Below are positions 35,021 to 47,585 of a stretch of 64,000 nucleotides of DNA, piece by piece. The position numbers and the translations under genes are program-made. The DNA lies in assembly GCA_023375675.1 (NCBI GenBank), contig JALQBC010000075.1, positions 25,007 to 89,006 of the forward strand. Reading direction: 5' to 3'. Under the pieces are notes generated by a model. The model was given only the letters and a program-made list of their open reading frames with translations, was not told the origin of the DNA and did not search any database. This DNA comes from Cytospora piceicola (lineage: Eukaryota > Ascomycota > Sordariomycetes > Diaporthales > Cytosporaceae). The stretch's first letter is position 1. Each line of letters begins with the position of its first letter.

Positions 35021-35669
35021 TAGGTATGTGCCTTCGACAAATATCAAACTAACAAATTACCTTGCAAGCTCGCCGTCACCGACGTACATGTACCCACGGC
35101 TGGCATCCCTCGACCTCGCTGCCCGTCACGTATCGCTCCCCCTCGACTTCTTCCCTCTAGGCCGCTCGATATTGCTGCCACTAATCACACTCCATCCTGG
35201 AAGTAGATTCCTTCTGGCGAGCTTCACGCTGCGCAATCACCTCGGTGATCACCTTTCGACGGCCTCGCACTCTTTGGGAGCAACTTCACCTATCTCAGAG
35301 GGAAGGCTGAGAAGCATTTGCAAGAGTGACCCTCTGTATCCGTCCGGGTGAGTGATGCTGTTCTTGCAGGCTGACCACGACCACTATTATCGATCGAGTC
35401 TGGCTACTGAGATGTTTCCTTTCGGCCTTTTATTCCACCTTTTCGGTCACCTTTTCGGTCACCTTTTCTTACCAACAATTTTCAACCTGCTAGGGTATGC
35501 TGACTGACCCTGGCCTCCAGACTTCCAGGCTGCTGCACCAGGTCGCCCTCATCCTTCGAGCCATACCTGCCTCCCTCCCTGTACGAAAAGGTCAAGGTAT
35601 ATCCATCTTCCTCCCTTAACCTCTCATTTTCATTTCATCCTCATTCTGATTCTCAGTCTCGACTCCTTC

Positions 35670-35910
35670 CCTCCGGAAGCCGCACCTCGAGCTGCGCCGT
35701 ACAATCGAGGCCAACCTAACGTACACTGGGAAAGAGGAGGATCCTCGCCGTCGTCAGCCGCCCTGCCCTGGCTGGTGATGCGGTGATCCGGTAATGCGGT
35801 GAGCTGGCTTGGTTGGCTTCTTCAGAGGGTGTCCTATGCGACTCCACGGCTGCATGCTGCCTACGACCCCGAATTGCACCGTTGCTCCTCACAAGACAAG
35901 CCCCTGTCAC
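35670..35910. repeat. Dispersed accessory module, copy C (truncated)
   Basis: It has CGGAAGCCGCACCTCGAGCT (about 35676), GAGGAGGATC, GATGCGGTGATCCGG (35777), GACTCCACGGC (about 35840) and CCCCGAATTGCACCGTTGCT (about 35868), then diverges. The downstream GTGTGGAGATGT anchor is missing. Confidence 0.7.
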
Positions 35911-36329
35911 CATTCATCCTTCTCCTCCGTTCTCTTTAGTTCGCGCCTCTCTCAACGCTCGAGGCTGTACGGACATTCAACTCCAGACTTTAGCCATTTC
36001 GAAACTTCGGCCTCTTTCCTTCAACCTTCAACCTTCAACCTTCAACCTTTCACCATCAAGAACCATCAACAATCGACCATTACGAATAAATCGACATTCT
36101 TCTCGCTTGTCTTCTGTCCTCGGTCGTCACGCGAGCCTCTCTTTCCATGGTCACCCAGCCTATCAATCCACCCGTCCATCAGAACTCAGTAAACACCAAG
36201 GTTTCCCAATTGCCCCTCCATCTCTTTTGTCCATCTCTCTCCATCACCCTCAACTCCAACTGCTCGCCTAGAACCTCGCCTTACTTTGTTGTAATGTGCT
36301 GACTTGACTTTAGCTCGCAGATCACACGC

Positions 36330-36800
36330 CTTTTCTCCATCCCACCCTTCCACCGTATGTCAAGCAACACATCGAGCTGCCACACACACAAACAGATACA
36401 CAAACACACCCACCCACGTACACTGAAAAGAGGAGGAGAATGGTCATCTGTCCGCCTCCTTGGCTGTGTGATGCGGTGGGCTTGGGTGGCTTCTTCGGAG
36501 TGGCCTTCCCATGTAACTCCACGGTTGTACTTGGAGATGTCGGTGGGCTTGGGTATACGGTTCGCCAGCCCCATATAACTCCACGGTCTTTGCAGAATCA
36601 GACTCCGGTCTGATAATGCACGCTGCCTGGACCCCGGATTACCCGTTGCTCCCCACACCGTCTAGGCCTGTGCCCGCAATGACAACCGTGTGGAGATGTC
36701 CGTCTTATGCCCTTTGTGGCTACGGCGGGCGAGGGCCTGTGTATGATGATTGTTCCCTGCGGCTGGGAGGCGGACATTCTTGAACATTTGTATTTGCAGA
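36330..36800. repeat. Dispersed accessory module, copy D
   Basis: It has ACACATCGAGCTGCCAC (about 36367), a CA-rich tract, GATGCGGTGGGCTTGGGTGG (36470), CTCCACGGTT (about 36518), a partial internal duplication (GGTGGGCTTGGG at about 36542, CTCCACGGTCTTTGC at about 36580), CTGGACCCCGGATT (about 36627), CACCGTCTAGGCCTGTGCC, CCGTGTGGAGATGTCC (about 36687) and GAGGGCCTGTG. It is the fullest copy in the window. Confidence 0.75.
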
Positions 36801-37099
36801 TACGCCGTCTCCAACACACCTATACATGCAGCACCAGCGACCTTGCTGCCGACAGGTATTATTGTTTCTTTCTCCCTCCGTTTCATATACCTATATTACT
36901 ATCAACTACCCTGTCGTCCGCTCATCCACACTTCTTCTTTGCCCTTTCAATCACGGCACGGCGCCGTCCCTCTCGTTCTTGTCCACCTCCTCAGTCCCTA
37001 TCCGCTCACTGTCCTCCGTATCAATGCCGGCCTTACTAAGCTTTGGAGTTTACAGGTGTCCGCCTCTGTGTCCGCGTCTCTCTAGCTTCCCGGCTCGGT

Positions 37100-39930
37100 C
37101 TTCTCACTCATCTCGACTTCCGGAGCCATACATCGAGCTGTGCCGCCGCGCCCTCAGACCGACTAAGCCTGTCCTGCCCTGAATACCCCCCCGCGAGATT
37201 TCCCTCTTCTCTCCTACACCTTCGGGCTTTAAGCGTCTAGCTCGGATCGATATACGAAACTCTCGAAAACTCTCTGCTCTTCCGAGTTTATCCATCTTAG
37301 CCCACGCCCCTAATATGCACCCTCAGAACGTCGGCAACATCGCTACCTATGCTGCCCAATCTGTGCGGTGGTCTGCTCTTTTTCTTTTCTCTATACTGCA
37401 CACTTGTTTTGTTTCTTGCGTCTTCGCCGTTGCAAGCCCTGTTGCTACGATGGATGTGAGGGCCTGTTTATGTCTTGACTGTCTCTTCCGGTTAGGACTG
37501 CTTGCTGGCTGCCGACTGTCACGCGCCAACTGTCTCTGTTGCTAATCTTTCACAACCTTGCGCCTGTTACCTACCACCTGGGCACCTCTAACCACATTCA
37601 CCAACAAACATACTTCATCCCTCTGATTCGGCCCTACGTCTGGCCTTACTAAAAGTCCTCGGTTTGTTTGTTCCAACATTTGCCCGCTGCCCTTGATTAC
37701 ACCGTGTACGTGGAGCCGCAACAGACTGGCTTTTCTCTGTCTACTAGCAACTAATCTATCTCTCCTAGCTGCCGTGTTGCCCCTCCCTGTCTATATCCTC
37801 CCCGCTCTACTCCAGCTCTAGCTGTATCGGCTCAAGTCCCTTCCCCGAGGTCAACGCTCGTCCCTCTTCATACTCTCCTAGTGTCTCATTTGTTCTCCAC
37901 AAACACACACACACACTCACACACACTCACACACACTCACACACTCATGAAACACCACGGTCGCCACGAAAGGGAAGTTACCCCCGTGCGAGTCTTGAGC
38001 TTTGCTCTGTCAACGCCTCTGGGATTAAAACTAACGCAAGCTGCCTGCGATGGACGACGGCCCTTTACACGAAAGCTGTTTCCAGGTAGCTGGGCTATTA
38101 TTTTTGATTCCTGGTCCGTGTGTTGTTCTCGAGCACCTGCAAATTATCGGCAACCTCGTTATACGTTACTCCTCTTTGCCTTCAACAGTACTCTAACCAA
38201 TGTCTTCACCACCATCGGTACTTCCTGCTACTAAATTCCCAGGTCTGTTCAATCTCTCTGTCGACCACGAAGGTAAGTCTTCCTTTACTGTTTGTTTTAT
38301 TGTCTCCGTTCCGTTCGATTCTATTCTATTTCTGTCATTCACTTATCACCCAATCAGTCAGTCAATCAAGTTGGCCAATTCTTTCGCACCTTCACCGTTA
38401 CCTTTATAACAACCTTCGTCCGTTTCAACTCTTCTCCGGATGCACGGCTCCGTAAATTCCTCTTTCCTTTAGATTCCCCAACCACGTTCCTGTGCTGTTG
38501 CCCCCCCCCCCCTTCTTTCACTGCTCAGCTGAGCACTGTGTGGATAGCCCACAACATGACGCCCATTCACATGCAGCTACTGACTGATTAATCAGGCATT
38601 CTCTACTCTTCACCACTCACAGGGCCCATCCCCCCATCTCTGCTTCACTGGATCCAGCAGACACCTGGGCATCCAAGCCTCCACCTCTATCAGAAGCCAC
38701 ATATCGAATTGCGCCGTACAATATTCACCGGTCAGACCTTATAGGTCCTTCTCCCTTAGGTTACGGTTTTTATGTGGGTTTCACTATTATAAATCCATGT
38801 ACTCATTCACCCAATTATTCGAAGAACTGGATGACCTCTACTGGCCGTCTGCTGGCTGTCGTCTATCATTTTACTTCCGCAAGCTCTGATTAGGTCTGTC
38901 TTCAGCTCCGTTCTCCCTTCCACTACTTTTCCTGAAGCACAACAACCACACATCACACATTACATATGCAGACTCTATCTCCCTCCCTCTATTCTCCTAC
39001 CCTCGCTGCTCGGTCAGCTCCTCTTAAAATAAGTAGTTCTGTTGCTAGGTTCTTCTTACCCTTGATTTTTCCGTCATCCGAGCCTCTTACGTCTTCCAAG
39101 TCCCTAAGCTAATCAAACTTTCACTTTCTTGCTTGCTTCTTCTTGGGGGATAACAGCACCTAATTCCTCCACCAATCAAGATAAACGCTAACACCTCTCC
39201 TTCCGACCTCCAGCCTTCAGCCTAGTCCTAAGCCTGAGTATGAGTACAAGTACAAAGATATCTGCCCAAGGTCTGTCTCCTTGTTTGCCCGGCTAACTTG
39301 GGACGTTCCGTGTGTCGTGCCACTAATCCTTGTCTTCAGCCACCGTGGAGATGCCCTGGTGCCTTCGGCGCAATAATGAAGGACCTGTTACATGGTGGGT
39401 TGTTCCAGGTGGCTGGCTGGGTAAGCCGTCTCCGTCTCAACCTGTTTGGATTGGTGCACGTTCGCCTTCCCAATCTGCCTTCTGGCTAACCCTTTGCCCC
39501 ATCTCTACCCCGACCTCGACCTCGACCCGCACCCTACCTAGCCTCTCAGCTTACCACCCATCAGGTTTGTCTCTGTCCCTTCCCTTTTCTTGCCTTCTCT
39601 TCCGCACCACCCTCGAGTGGTCACTCCCGTACTAGTTCTTCTGCCTGTGCCCTTGTCGGCTTTCGGCTATTAGATAACCATATCTCTATTCATCCCCCCC
39701 CCCCCCTTTTCGCTGTCCCCGCTCCCGGGTCTATATCATCCCTGTCTTTACACCTTTCCACGCTTGCTTGCTCCAGGACATGCCGGTGTGCTTAGTTGGT
39801 TTCACTGCGGCTGGCTTTCCCATGTAACTCCGTGCGGTCTCTGCAAGAACCTTGCTTATTTGCTTGCAGGTGGTCTGTATGCTTTCTGGACCCCGGATTG
39901 CATCGTTGCCCCCCACGTCTAGTCCTGTCC
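37100..39930. repeat. Scattered fragments of the accessory module
   Basis: Shorter pieces recur: TCCGGAGCCATACATCGAGC at about 37119, GAGGGCCTGTTTATG at about 37458, GAAGCCACATATCGAATTGC at about 38692, CCGTGGAGATGCCCTGG near 39344, and TTCCCATGTAACTCCGTGCGG with CTGGACCCCGGATTGCA at 39818-39903. Between them are CT-rich DNA, poly-C tracts (about 38502-38513 and 39695-39707) and a CA/CT tract (37902-37948). No gene is supported. Confidence 0.55.
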
Positions 39931-41600
39931 CGGCGATAACTGGAATTGGAACGAGCTTTGCCTTTGAGACCGAGCCTTCTCGGACGCGTACACACAGATC
40001 TCTGGCATCTCCGACCTTGCTGCCGTCGTGTCGAGCAGCCTGAGGTCTTTGTTTCTCACCACCCATCCATCACTCTTCCTGCCGTCCTCCTTATCCACGA
40101 CCAGTTACCATTCACCACCACCACTCTGCGTCGAATGCCCTTGACAGGTCAAAGTTACCCCCCTCCTTGGCCCTCCTACGTTCCTTACCCTCTATTTCTG
40201 CCAGCCTCGCCAAGTTTTAAAAGTCGAGATATGCCAACATTCGTTCGTAGTCCCGAGGCTTGCCCCCTCTTCCCTTTATGCCTTGTGCATCTTGCCTCAT
40301 ACTGGCCATCTTCTCGCATCCATCCCAACTACAACCTTACCGTCTTCATCATATTAGCAACTCGGCAAATCTTTCTGGCTTCTGGCTTCTGGCTTCTGGC
40401 TTCTATATTCGGTCTCCTCTCTGCTCTTCTAGCCTAGGCTTCATCCAACGCCACCAACACCCTCGCTGGACACGACGTCAGCAAGGTCATTCATGTCTAC
40501 ACGCCCATGCCTCTCCGTCTCTCTGCTATCAGATCTACCTAGCGCAGCGCAGCTCAACAGTACACTGCTCATTCTCGTCTTCTCTCCTTCTGGACGCCCA
40601 CTTTACAATATTGCCTTGGAATCTTTTCAAGGGCCTCTCCAGATTTACAACCCTTGGCTGTCTGACTTTCTCCCTGACACCGGTCACTGACCATTACACC
40701 GTCCACCGGCCCAGCTACTCAGCCTCAACTTTTCCTTTCCACACTGCCTCTTCCACTGCCCATTTTGTTCAAATGGGATGCAATACACAACAGGTCAGGT
40801 CAGCCTCCATCTACCCTGCCCTTTTTATTTGGCATCTGTCTATTCCCTTTACCTTCTTAACCAAGCCTTGTTATAGAAGCGTACTTCCACTTGGGCACCA
40901 AGTTTCAGTCTATAACAAACTTTTGCAGGAGCAGACCACCCCGACCAAACAGTCTGCGAGCCCAATATAACACGGTAGAGCACCATACATGACTTCTACG
41001 GAACGACGAGTGCCAATTCGTTTCAGATATGCGCCATGTATGGCTAAGTTTGTTCTTTTCATCCTTGGTCCCTCTTCGTATTTCCTTCTTATCTGCATTC
41101 CATACTGCAGTGATATACTACGACGACACTGACAACATCCACGCCCTCTGCACGGCTTCGCCTGCATAGCCATCCGCTGGGACCCGCTGCTCCAGATGTG
41201 CTTGCTTGGTCCCTCTTGACTTAAGTTTTAGCGAATCACCCAGGTCGGTCGCGAAGGGCTGCAGCCCACATGAAAGAACAGGATAGATCCACTCACATAC
41301 CCAAGGTTTTTGACCCGCTCCAGCTGTCTTTATCGGTATCATTTATCATCGCTACTCAGAGCCTCTTCGCTTGTGAAACGACGACGTCGTCGTCGTGCTT
41401 CTTTCGTTTCATAATACTGGATGGTCTCGTTGTTTTTCCTAGGCCTGACACACCACAGCCATGGCCCTTGCTTCGTCTTCGTATGTCCTTCAGAGCAGTC
41501 AGAAGAACTACCCGTGGTATCTTCATCCTTGTCGGCTCAATATTCCGGTGCGCGCGCACTTGCCGTAACCCAGACTGTTAGGACCCTCTGTACAGCTTCC
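39931..41600. other. Gene-poor stretch
   Basis: No gene is supported. A decamer-like TTCTGGCTTC repeat is present at about 40373-40405. The 236-codon frame at 40260-40970 is rich in Ser, Leu and Cys with no domain and looks like a CT-rich chance frame. Confidence 0.4.
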
Positions 41601-41610
41601 AGGACCTGAG

Positions 41611-42300
41611 ATGGATGAGGTAGCTCGCAACTGTGAGATGCTTCGCCAGGGCCACCAGCGCAGGCTCTTCCTTTTCCTGTTCACCTTGGATCGATTCCCA
41701 TGGCGACGCTGTCTAATGCTCGTAAACTGCTGTTGAGGAGCGCGTACTGGTGGCATCGATATTGCCTGCATAGCCCGGAACCAAGTGACAGCCAGGGTGC
41801 ATGCGGTGCGGCGTGGACTGCTGAGACTTTACGTTCTGCTGGGGATATGTCCGCGATGTCGTAGACTGTCTCGGCTGACCAGGCCCGAGATAGTTACCAA
41901 GCATACCCAAGTCAACTTCTAGTCAAACTCCTGATCCATCTTGCACCTGTTACGACCCGTCCCCACCGGTCCCTTCCTCGGGGGCGACGCAGTTGACGGG
42001 CACCTGCACCTGAACCCGAACCCGAACCCACATGCGCCAGGGAGGGGACGAGGGGTAGGTTCCATACCTAGGAGACCAGCGGGGATGAAGACGAAGAGCA
42101 TTATTATATCGACAACATCGTATGGCAGCCCGTGGAGGCGTATTTGTCTGTTTTTGCTGTTCCTCTCGTCTACTTCTTCATCTTTACAATCCTGTTCTTT
42201 GCTTTGGACTCGTTCCTCCCGATCATGGCGCCGACGGTACACCTCGACTAAAAGCCGTGCGACCGCCATATCGCGACCACCCACTGCCACCCGGTCATAG
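41611..42300 (+). pseudogene. Possible coding relic, unknown
   Basis: A plus-strand frame from the ATG at 41611 reads MDEVARNCEMLRQGHQRR, is broken by a TGA, and continues coding-like to about 41910. A second frame at 42072-42260 has an acidic start (GDEDEEHYY) and then a strongly hydrophobic segment, LVYFFIFTILFFALDSFL, that would make a membrane helix. Competing frames on both strands are also open, so the assignment is weak. Confidence 0.25.
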
Positions 42301-42335
42301 TCATAGTCATGGTCATGGTCATGGTTCGATCGTTA
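42000..42335. repeat. Short hexamer repeats
   Basis: AACCCG hexamers occur near 42010-42030. GTCATA and GTCATG hexamers run in tandem at about 42295-42333. Confidence 0.7.
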
Positions 42336-42469
42336 TTATTTCCGCATCTGTACCGAGCCACGGACTGACATTGACGAGGCCCAGGCGCGGCCGTCTGGTA
42401 ATATGTCGTCGGTTCGGGCATACTTTTATATCACATATTAAGAGATGCGTCAAAGGATCCTGATCATGG

Positions 42470-43020
42470 GAGAGAGATTTAAGCCAAAGACGTTGGACTG
42501 CTTGTCACGGGTGTTCTAGCACGTCCTTCCGTAAACATATCTCACCTGAATGCATACTAATTGGTGGAAGCTGATAGTGGACCGCTAGATATAGACGGTG
42601 CTTGCCTGCCTGATGATGATGGTGTTGATGATATGATGTTCCTCTGGGTCGAGACATAACGGCTCCAGAGAGAAAAACGATCGAAAGGCTCCAAGGACGG
42701 GAAGGCAGGTCTCGGTGAGCCCCAATCAGCTCCATGGCGACCTTGCACTGTATCTCAGTCCAGTCCTCTGGTACGATTGTAAGGTAAAAGTAAAACGACA
42801 TACGCTCTATGTCGATGCTGAGGCATTGTGGCACACAATGCTGCTTGACAGTGAAGACGGCGCCGATGCTTTGATGCTTTGATCACAAGGGATGATTCCC
42901 CTCGAGTGAGTCTGGGCATGATAGGAAGTCTCTGTGGTGGTTGTAATGGCTGTAGTAAGTAAGAGGAGGAGGAGGAGCAGGAGCATGAGATGAGCATTAT
43001 ACTTGGAGGTACTATGTGAC
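42470..43020. other. Gene-free stretch before the AT-rich block
   Basis: No gene is supported. A GGA trinucleotide run lies at about 42964-42980. Base composition is still normal here. Confidence 0.5.
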
Positions 43021-43059
43021 CCTACTCGCCCGCCCGCCCTACCCGCCCGTAATAAGTAA

Positions 43060-44800
43060 GCTAACCTTTACCTACACAACCTTTATAACTTTACTTACAG
43101 CTATTTTAATTATCTTTAAAGCTATTATAAAGCTAAATATAAAAGTTTAAAGTGTTTTTAAAGTAATATAAACGTATTTAATTACCTTTATAACAGCCGG
43201 TTATAAAGCTATAAGTTTTTATATTAAACTTTAGCTTTTTAAGCTCTTAAAAGATAAAGCTTTTATATAAACTTCTTTTATTTATAATACTACTTAAGCC
43301 TTTCGAAATACTTCGAAAAAGCTATATAGAAGACTAAATAGTTAAAGGTATTAAAACTGTTATTAATAATAGCTTAATATTTTCGAAATTAGCTTAAAAT
43401 ATAATATCTTTAAGATAACCCTTCTTAATTACATTTATAATACTTTCTTTTTTAAAGCTGTTAATAAGGCTATACTTTATACTTACTTAAATAAAAACGA
43501 AAAGGCTATAAATAAACAATATATTTTAAAATATAAGGAGTTTAGCTTTATTCCTTATAAGTAAAGTATTTAAATATACTATTACTTTCTTTTTTAAAAA
43601 CTATAATAATATAAAGCTTTTTATAATATAATAGCTAAATAGCCTTAAAAAAACAATATAGTTCTTTATATATTAAGATTAATTATAAATAAAAGACTTA
43701 AAGCTTTTAAATCTTTATTATTAAAGATTTTAATTAATATTTCGGTATATAAGAAAGTAGTTATATTTAAATTAATATAACTTTAATAGCTAATGTAAAT
43801 AAAGGTAGTATTATAGCTAGTTAAAGTTTAACTTTATTTTTAACTTTTTATATTATTAATTATTATAATTATTTTTAAAAATACTTTATAAAGTAAATAT
43901 AATAGCTATAGCTATAAAAGCTTAATATAATTATAATTATAAATTTTACTTATTATTTAATAATAAACTTAATAATTACTATATTACTTATTATTATATA
44001 ATATATTATATAATAAATATAAAGAAAGCTTATAAAGTATTATAAAGCTAAATATTATTATTAAAATATATAATAGTTTAATATATATTCTGTAAAAGCA
44101 ATGCTAAGGCTAATAGAGTGTATTTATCGTAGGTTTATTAGTTATTATTCTAGGTTACTAACTAAAGGCTAAAAGGCCTTAATAGCTAGGTTTTAAAGGG
44201 CATTCTGCTAGGCGGTTAAGATTCTATTAAGCGGTTAAGCTAAAAGACCTATACCTTCTATATGCTGCTATAAGTGCCGGGTATATAAAAAGAATATAAC
44301 GTCTTTATTATAAAGTCCTTAGTTTAATTTCTTACTATATACTTCCTTTTTTCTATTTCCGAACTAAATCTGTTCTTAAGCTAAATTGTTTATTTCCGAT
44401 AAGTTTAATTAAATTAATCGAATCGGTTAAATTAGCTAGCTAGTAGCCGTTAACAGCTGTTAAAAGATATAGTTATTATTACCGCTATCGTTATAAAGAT
44501 CTATATAGCTACTCGAATTACTATAGCTATTAGAAAGGACCTCGTTATCGCTTAATTAATCGTCGCTTTAGTTGTCGCTTTAGTTATCGCTTTAGTTTAA
44601 TTAAAGGCTAAATGTATCGCTATCGCTATAGTCGCTTTAGTTTAATTTAAGGCTAAGGGCATCGCTATCGCTATTATCGCCCTTATTATCGCTTCTGTTT
44701 AATTAAATATAAGGCCGTATATATCCCTCCTCTTTTAAATAATTAAACAGTTTATTACGCAAGTCGTAGGTTAAGCTATAAGACTTATAAGAATAGCTAA
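43060..44800. other. AT-rich, no gene recognised
   Basis: No gene or clear tandem period is seen. Around 44540-44700 there are short reiterations of TCGCTTTAG and ATCGCTATCGCT that may be RIP-worn low-complexity coding sequence. Confidence 0.5.
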
Positions 44801-44819
44801 AGGTATTGCTTAAAGGAAG

Positions 44820-45280
44820 ACTTAAGGGTAGAGTAGACGGGTTCGAGGTCGAAGAGGATCTCGCAGAGAATCTTAAAGAGAAAGAACTTAAAAGGAGACT
44901 AAATATACCGAATCTAAATATAATTTATTTTATAGGTTATTTTATAAGCTATCGTCTAAGCCTATAACTACATACGTTCGAGTATACGTAATCGAGAAAG
45001 GTACTTTATAAAATAAAGCTATCGCTATATTTATAACAGGTAAGATTAAAAGGCTTTAAAAGGGTACGGTTACGATCGCTTTTAAGCGTAAGGAAGTCGT
45101 ATAACACTTACTAGGTAGTCTAAAAGCTAACGATTTAAGTACGAAGGCTAGTATTCTCTTTAATAAGATAACCGAGCTGTTAGTAAAGACGTTTATTCTT
45201 AGCCTAAAGCTTTCTGTTCTCAGCTTAAAGTCTGTCGTTTTTAATATAAAGCTTATTATTCTTAAGGTTTAGTTTTTAAG
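44820..45280 (+). pseudogene. RIP-degraded coding relic, unknown
   Basis: Protein-like stretches survive on the plus strand: GFEVEEDLAENLKEKELKRRL (about 44840-44905), and in another phase AFKRKEVV followed by a TAA, then HLLGSLKANDLSTKASILF (about 45075-45160). The many TAA/TAG codons fit C-to-T mutation at CAA/CAG. The family is not recognised. Confidence 0.35.
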
Positions 45281-45287
45281 GTTATTG

Positions 45288-46180
45288 TTACTAGTAGGAA
45301 AGGGTTAGGATTAAAGAAATTTTAGTGAAATCTATCTAGGTAATATGTATAACCGAGATCTAGAAGGCCTATTTAGGCTATAGTAAAAATACTAGTAATA
45401 TAAGCTAGAATTTTAGCTATTATATAAGCCTAATTACAGCGAATTATAATAAGCCTAAAGCGAGTAATTAACACTATAACGAAAGATTTAAAGGTGAATA
45501 TTTTTCATACCTAGATTTATTATATAAATCTATCTAGGTGATATATTTAACCGAGATCTAGAAGGCCTATTTAGGCTATAGTAAAAATACCAGTAATATA
45601 GGCTAGAATTTAAGCTATTATATAAGCCTAATTACAGCGAATTATAATAAGCTTAAAGTAAGTAATTAGCATTATAACGAACGATTTAAAGGTAAATATT
45701 TTTTATACCTAAATTTATTATATAAATCTATCTAGGTAATATAATTAACCGAGATCTAAAAAGCCTATTTAAGCTATAGTAAAAGTACTAGTAATATAGG
45801 CTATAATTTAAGCTATTATATAAGCTTAATTACAGCGAATTATAATAAGCCTAAAGCGAGTAATTAGCATTATAACGAAAGATTTAAAGGTAAATATTTT
45901 TCTTACTTAGATTTATTATATAAATCTATTTAAGTAATATATATAACCGAGATTTAAAAGGCTTATTTAAGCTATAGTAAAAGTACTAGTAATATAGGCT
46001 AGAATTTTAGTTATTATATAAGCCTAATTACAGCGAATTATAATAAGCTTAAAGCGAGTAATTAACACTATAATAAAAGATTTAAAGGTAAATATTATTT
46101 ATACTTAAATTTATTATATAAATCTATTTAAGTAATATATATAACTAAGATTTAAAAGGCTTATTTAAGCTATAGTAACT
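45288..46180. repeat. 198-bp satellite, array 1
   Basis: The motif AACCGAGATCTAGAAGG recurs at 45353, 45551, 45749, 45947 and (mutated) 46145, exactly 198 bp apart each time. Units also share TAATTACAGCGAATTATAA. The array begins with a GTTACTAGTAGGAAAGGGTT junction at about 45288. Confidence 0.95.
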
Positions 46181-46186
46181 ACTATT

Positions 46187-46840
46187 TAAAGTTATAACTA
46201 TATTATTATATTATTATATTTATTTATTTAAAGTTAAGGTTTTATTAGTTAGTTTATTTATTATTATTAAACTAATAGTTAAAATATATTATATTAAATT
46301 AAATACCTTTTATAATCGGTTATAGCTTAACTAATTATTAAAATTTAAAGTTAAATTATATAATAGTTTAAATATTAAAAACGTTATAAATTTAATTAGC
46401 TAAAGATTTAAGTAATTAAAATAATAATTAAAATATATTATTTTAAATTAAATACTTATTATAATCGGTTTAAGCCGGAATAATTAAGAAAAGCTATAAT
46501 TAAGCTATATAATAGTTTAAATATTAAAAACGTTATAAATATAAATAGTTAAAAATTTAAATAATTAAAGTAATAGTTAAAATATATTATTTCGAATTTA
46601 ATATCTATTAAAATCGGTTTAAGCTAAACCGACTAAGAAAAGCTATAGTTAAGCTATATAGTAGTTAAGATATTAAGAACGTTATAAATTTAAATACTTA
46701 AGAATTTTAATAATTAATATAATAGTTAAAATATATTATTTCGAATTTAATATCTGTTAAAATCGGTCTAAGCTAAACTAACTAAGAAAAGCTATAGTTA
46801 AGCTATATAGTAGTTTAAATAATAAGTATTATTTAGTGTT
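46187..46840. repeat. 149-bp satellite, array 1
   Basis: The motif AATAGTTAAAATATATTATT recurs at about 46274, 46422, 46572 and 46721, 148-150 bp apart. It is preceded by a spacer (ACTACTATTTAAAGTTATAA) that also precedes the second array at 48667. Confidence 0.9.
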
Positions 46841-47585
46841 ATTAGTAAGAAAGGGTTAAAATTAAAGAATTTTTAGTTAAATTATCTTAGTTAAATATTT
46901 AACCTAAATATAAACCTATCTGTTAGATTTTTTTAAACTTAAATTTTAATGCTTTCTTACTATTTAAACGCGTTAAAATTAATTTAATAAGCTTTATAGA
47001 TACTAATTTACGCTAAAATATAATAAAAAGGGCTTTAAGTATATTAAGTAAAAGTTTAAAGTAAGTATACTTTTAAAGTTTAAGGTAAATATACTTATAT
47101 TAATCTAAGTTAAATATTTAACTTAAATAAAGACTTATTTATTAAATTTCTTTAAACTTAAATTTTAATATTTTCCTAATACTTTTACGCTTTAAAATTA
47201 ATCTAGTAGGCTTTATAAATACTAATCTACGTTAAAATATAAAAGGAGGGGTTTTAAGTATATTAAGTAAAAGTTTAAAGTAAGTATACTTTTAAAGTTT
47301 AAAGTAAGTATACTTATATTAATTTAAGTTAAATATTTAACTTAAATATAAACTTATCTGTTAAATATTTTTAAACTTAAATTTTAATACCTTCTTACTA
47401 TTTAAACGTGTTAAAGTTAATTTAATAAGCTTTATAAATACTAATTTACATTAAAATATAATAAAAAAGGCTTTAAGTATACTAAGTAAAAGTTTAAAGT
47501 AAGTATACTTTTAAAGTTTAAAGTAAGTATACTTTTATAGTTTAAGGTAAGTATACTTTTATAATTTAAAATAAATATACTGTTA
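46840..47585. repeat. 219-bp satellite, internal array
   Basis: TTAAATATTTAAC recurs at 46891, 47110 and 47329, exactly 219 bp apart. Each unit carries two copies of a shorter AAGTAAGTATACTTTTAAAG motif. The last part of the array (about 47495-47580) has about four of these in a row. The same family forms the array next to the telomere. Confidence 0.95.

Noticed and set aside
40260..40970. 236-codon plus-strand open frame
   Set aside because: It is Ser/Leu/Cys-rich with no domain or splice context, in CT-rich DNA where long chance frames are expected.
46835..46865. Degenerate telomere repeats (AAAGGGTTA) at satellite junctions
   Set aside because: Only one GGGTTA is present at each junction, and RIP at CpA would not erase TTAGGG/CCCTAA repeats, so an internal telomere is not supported there.
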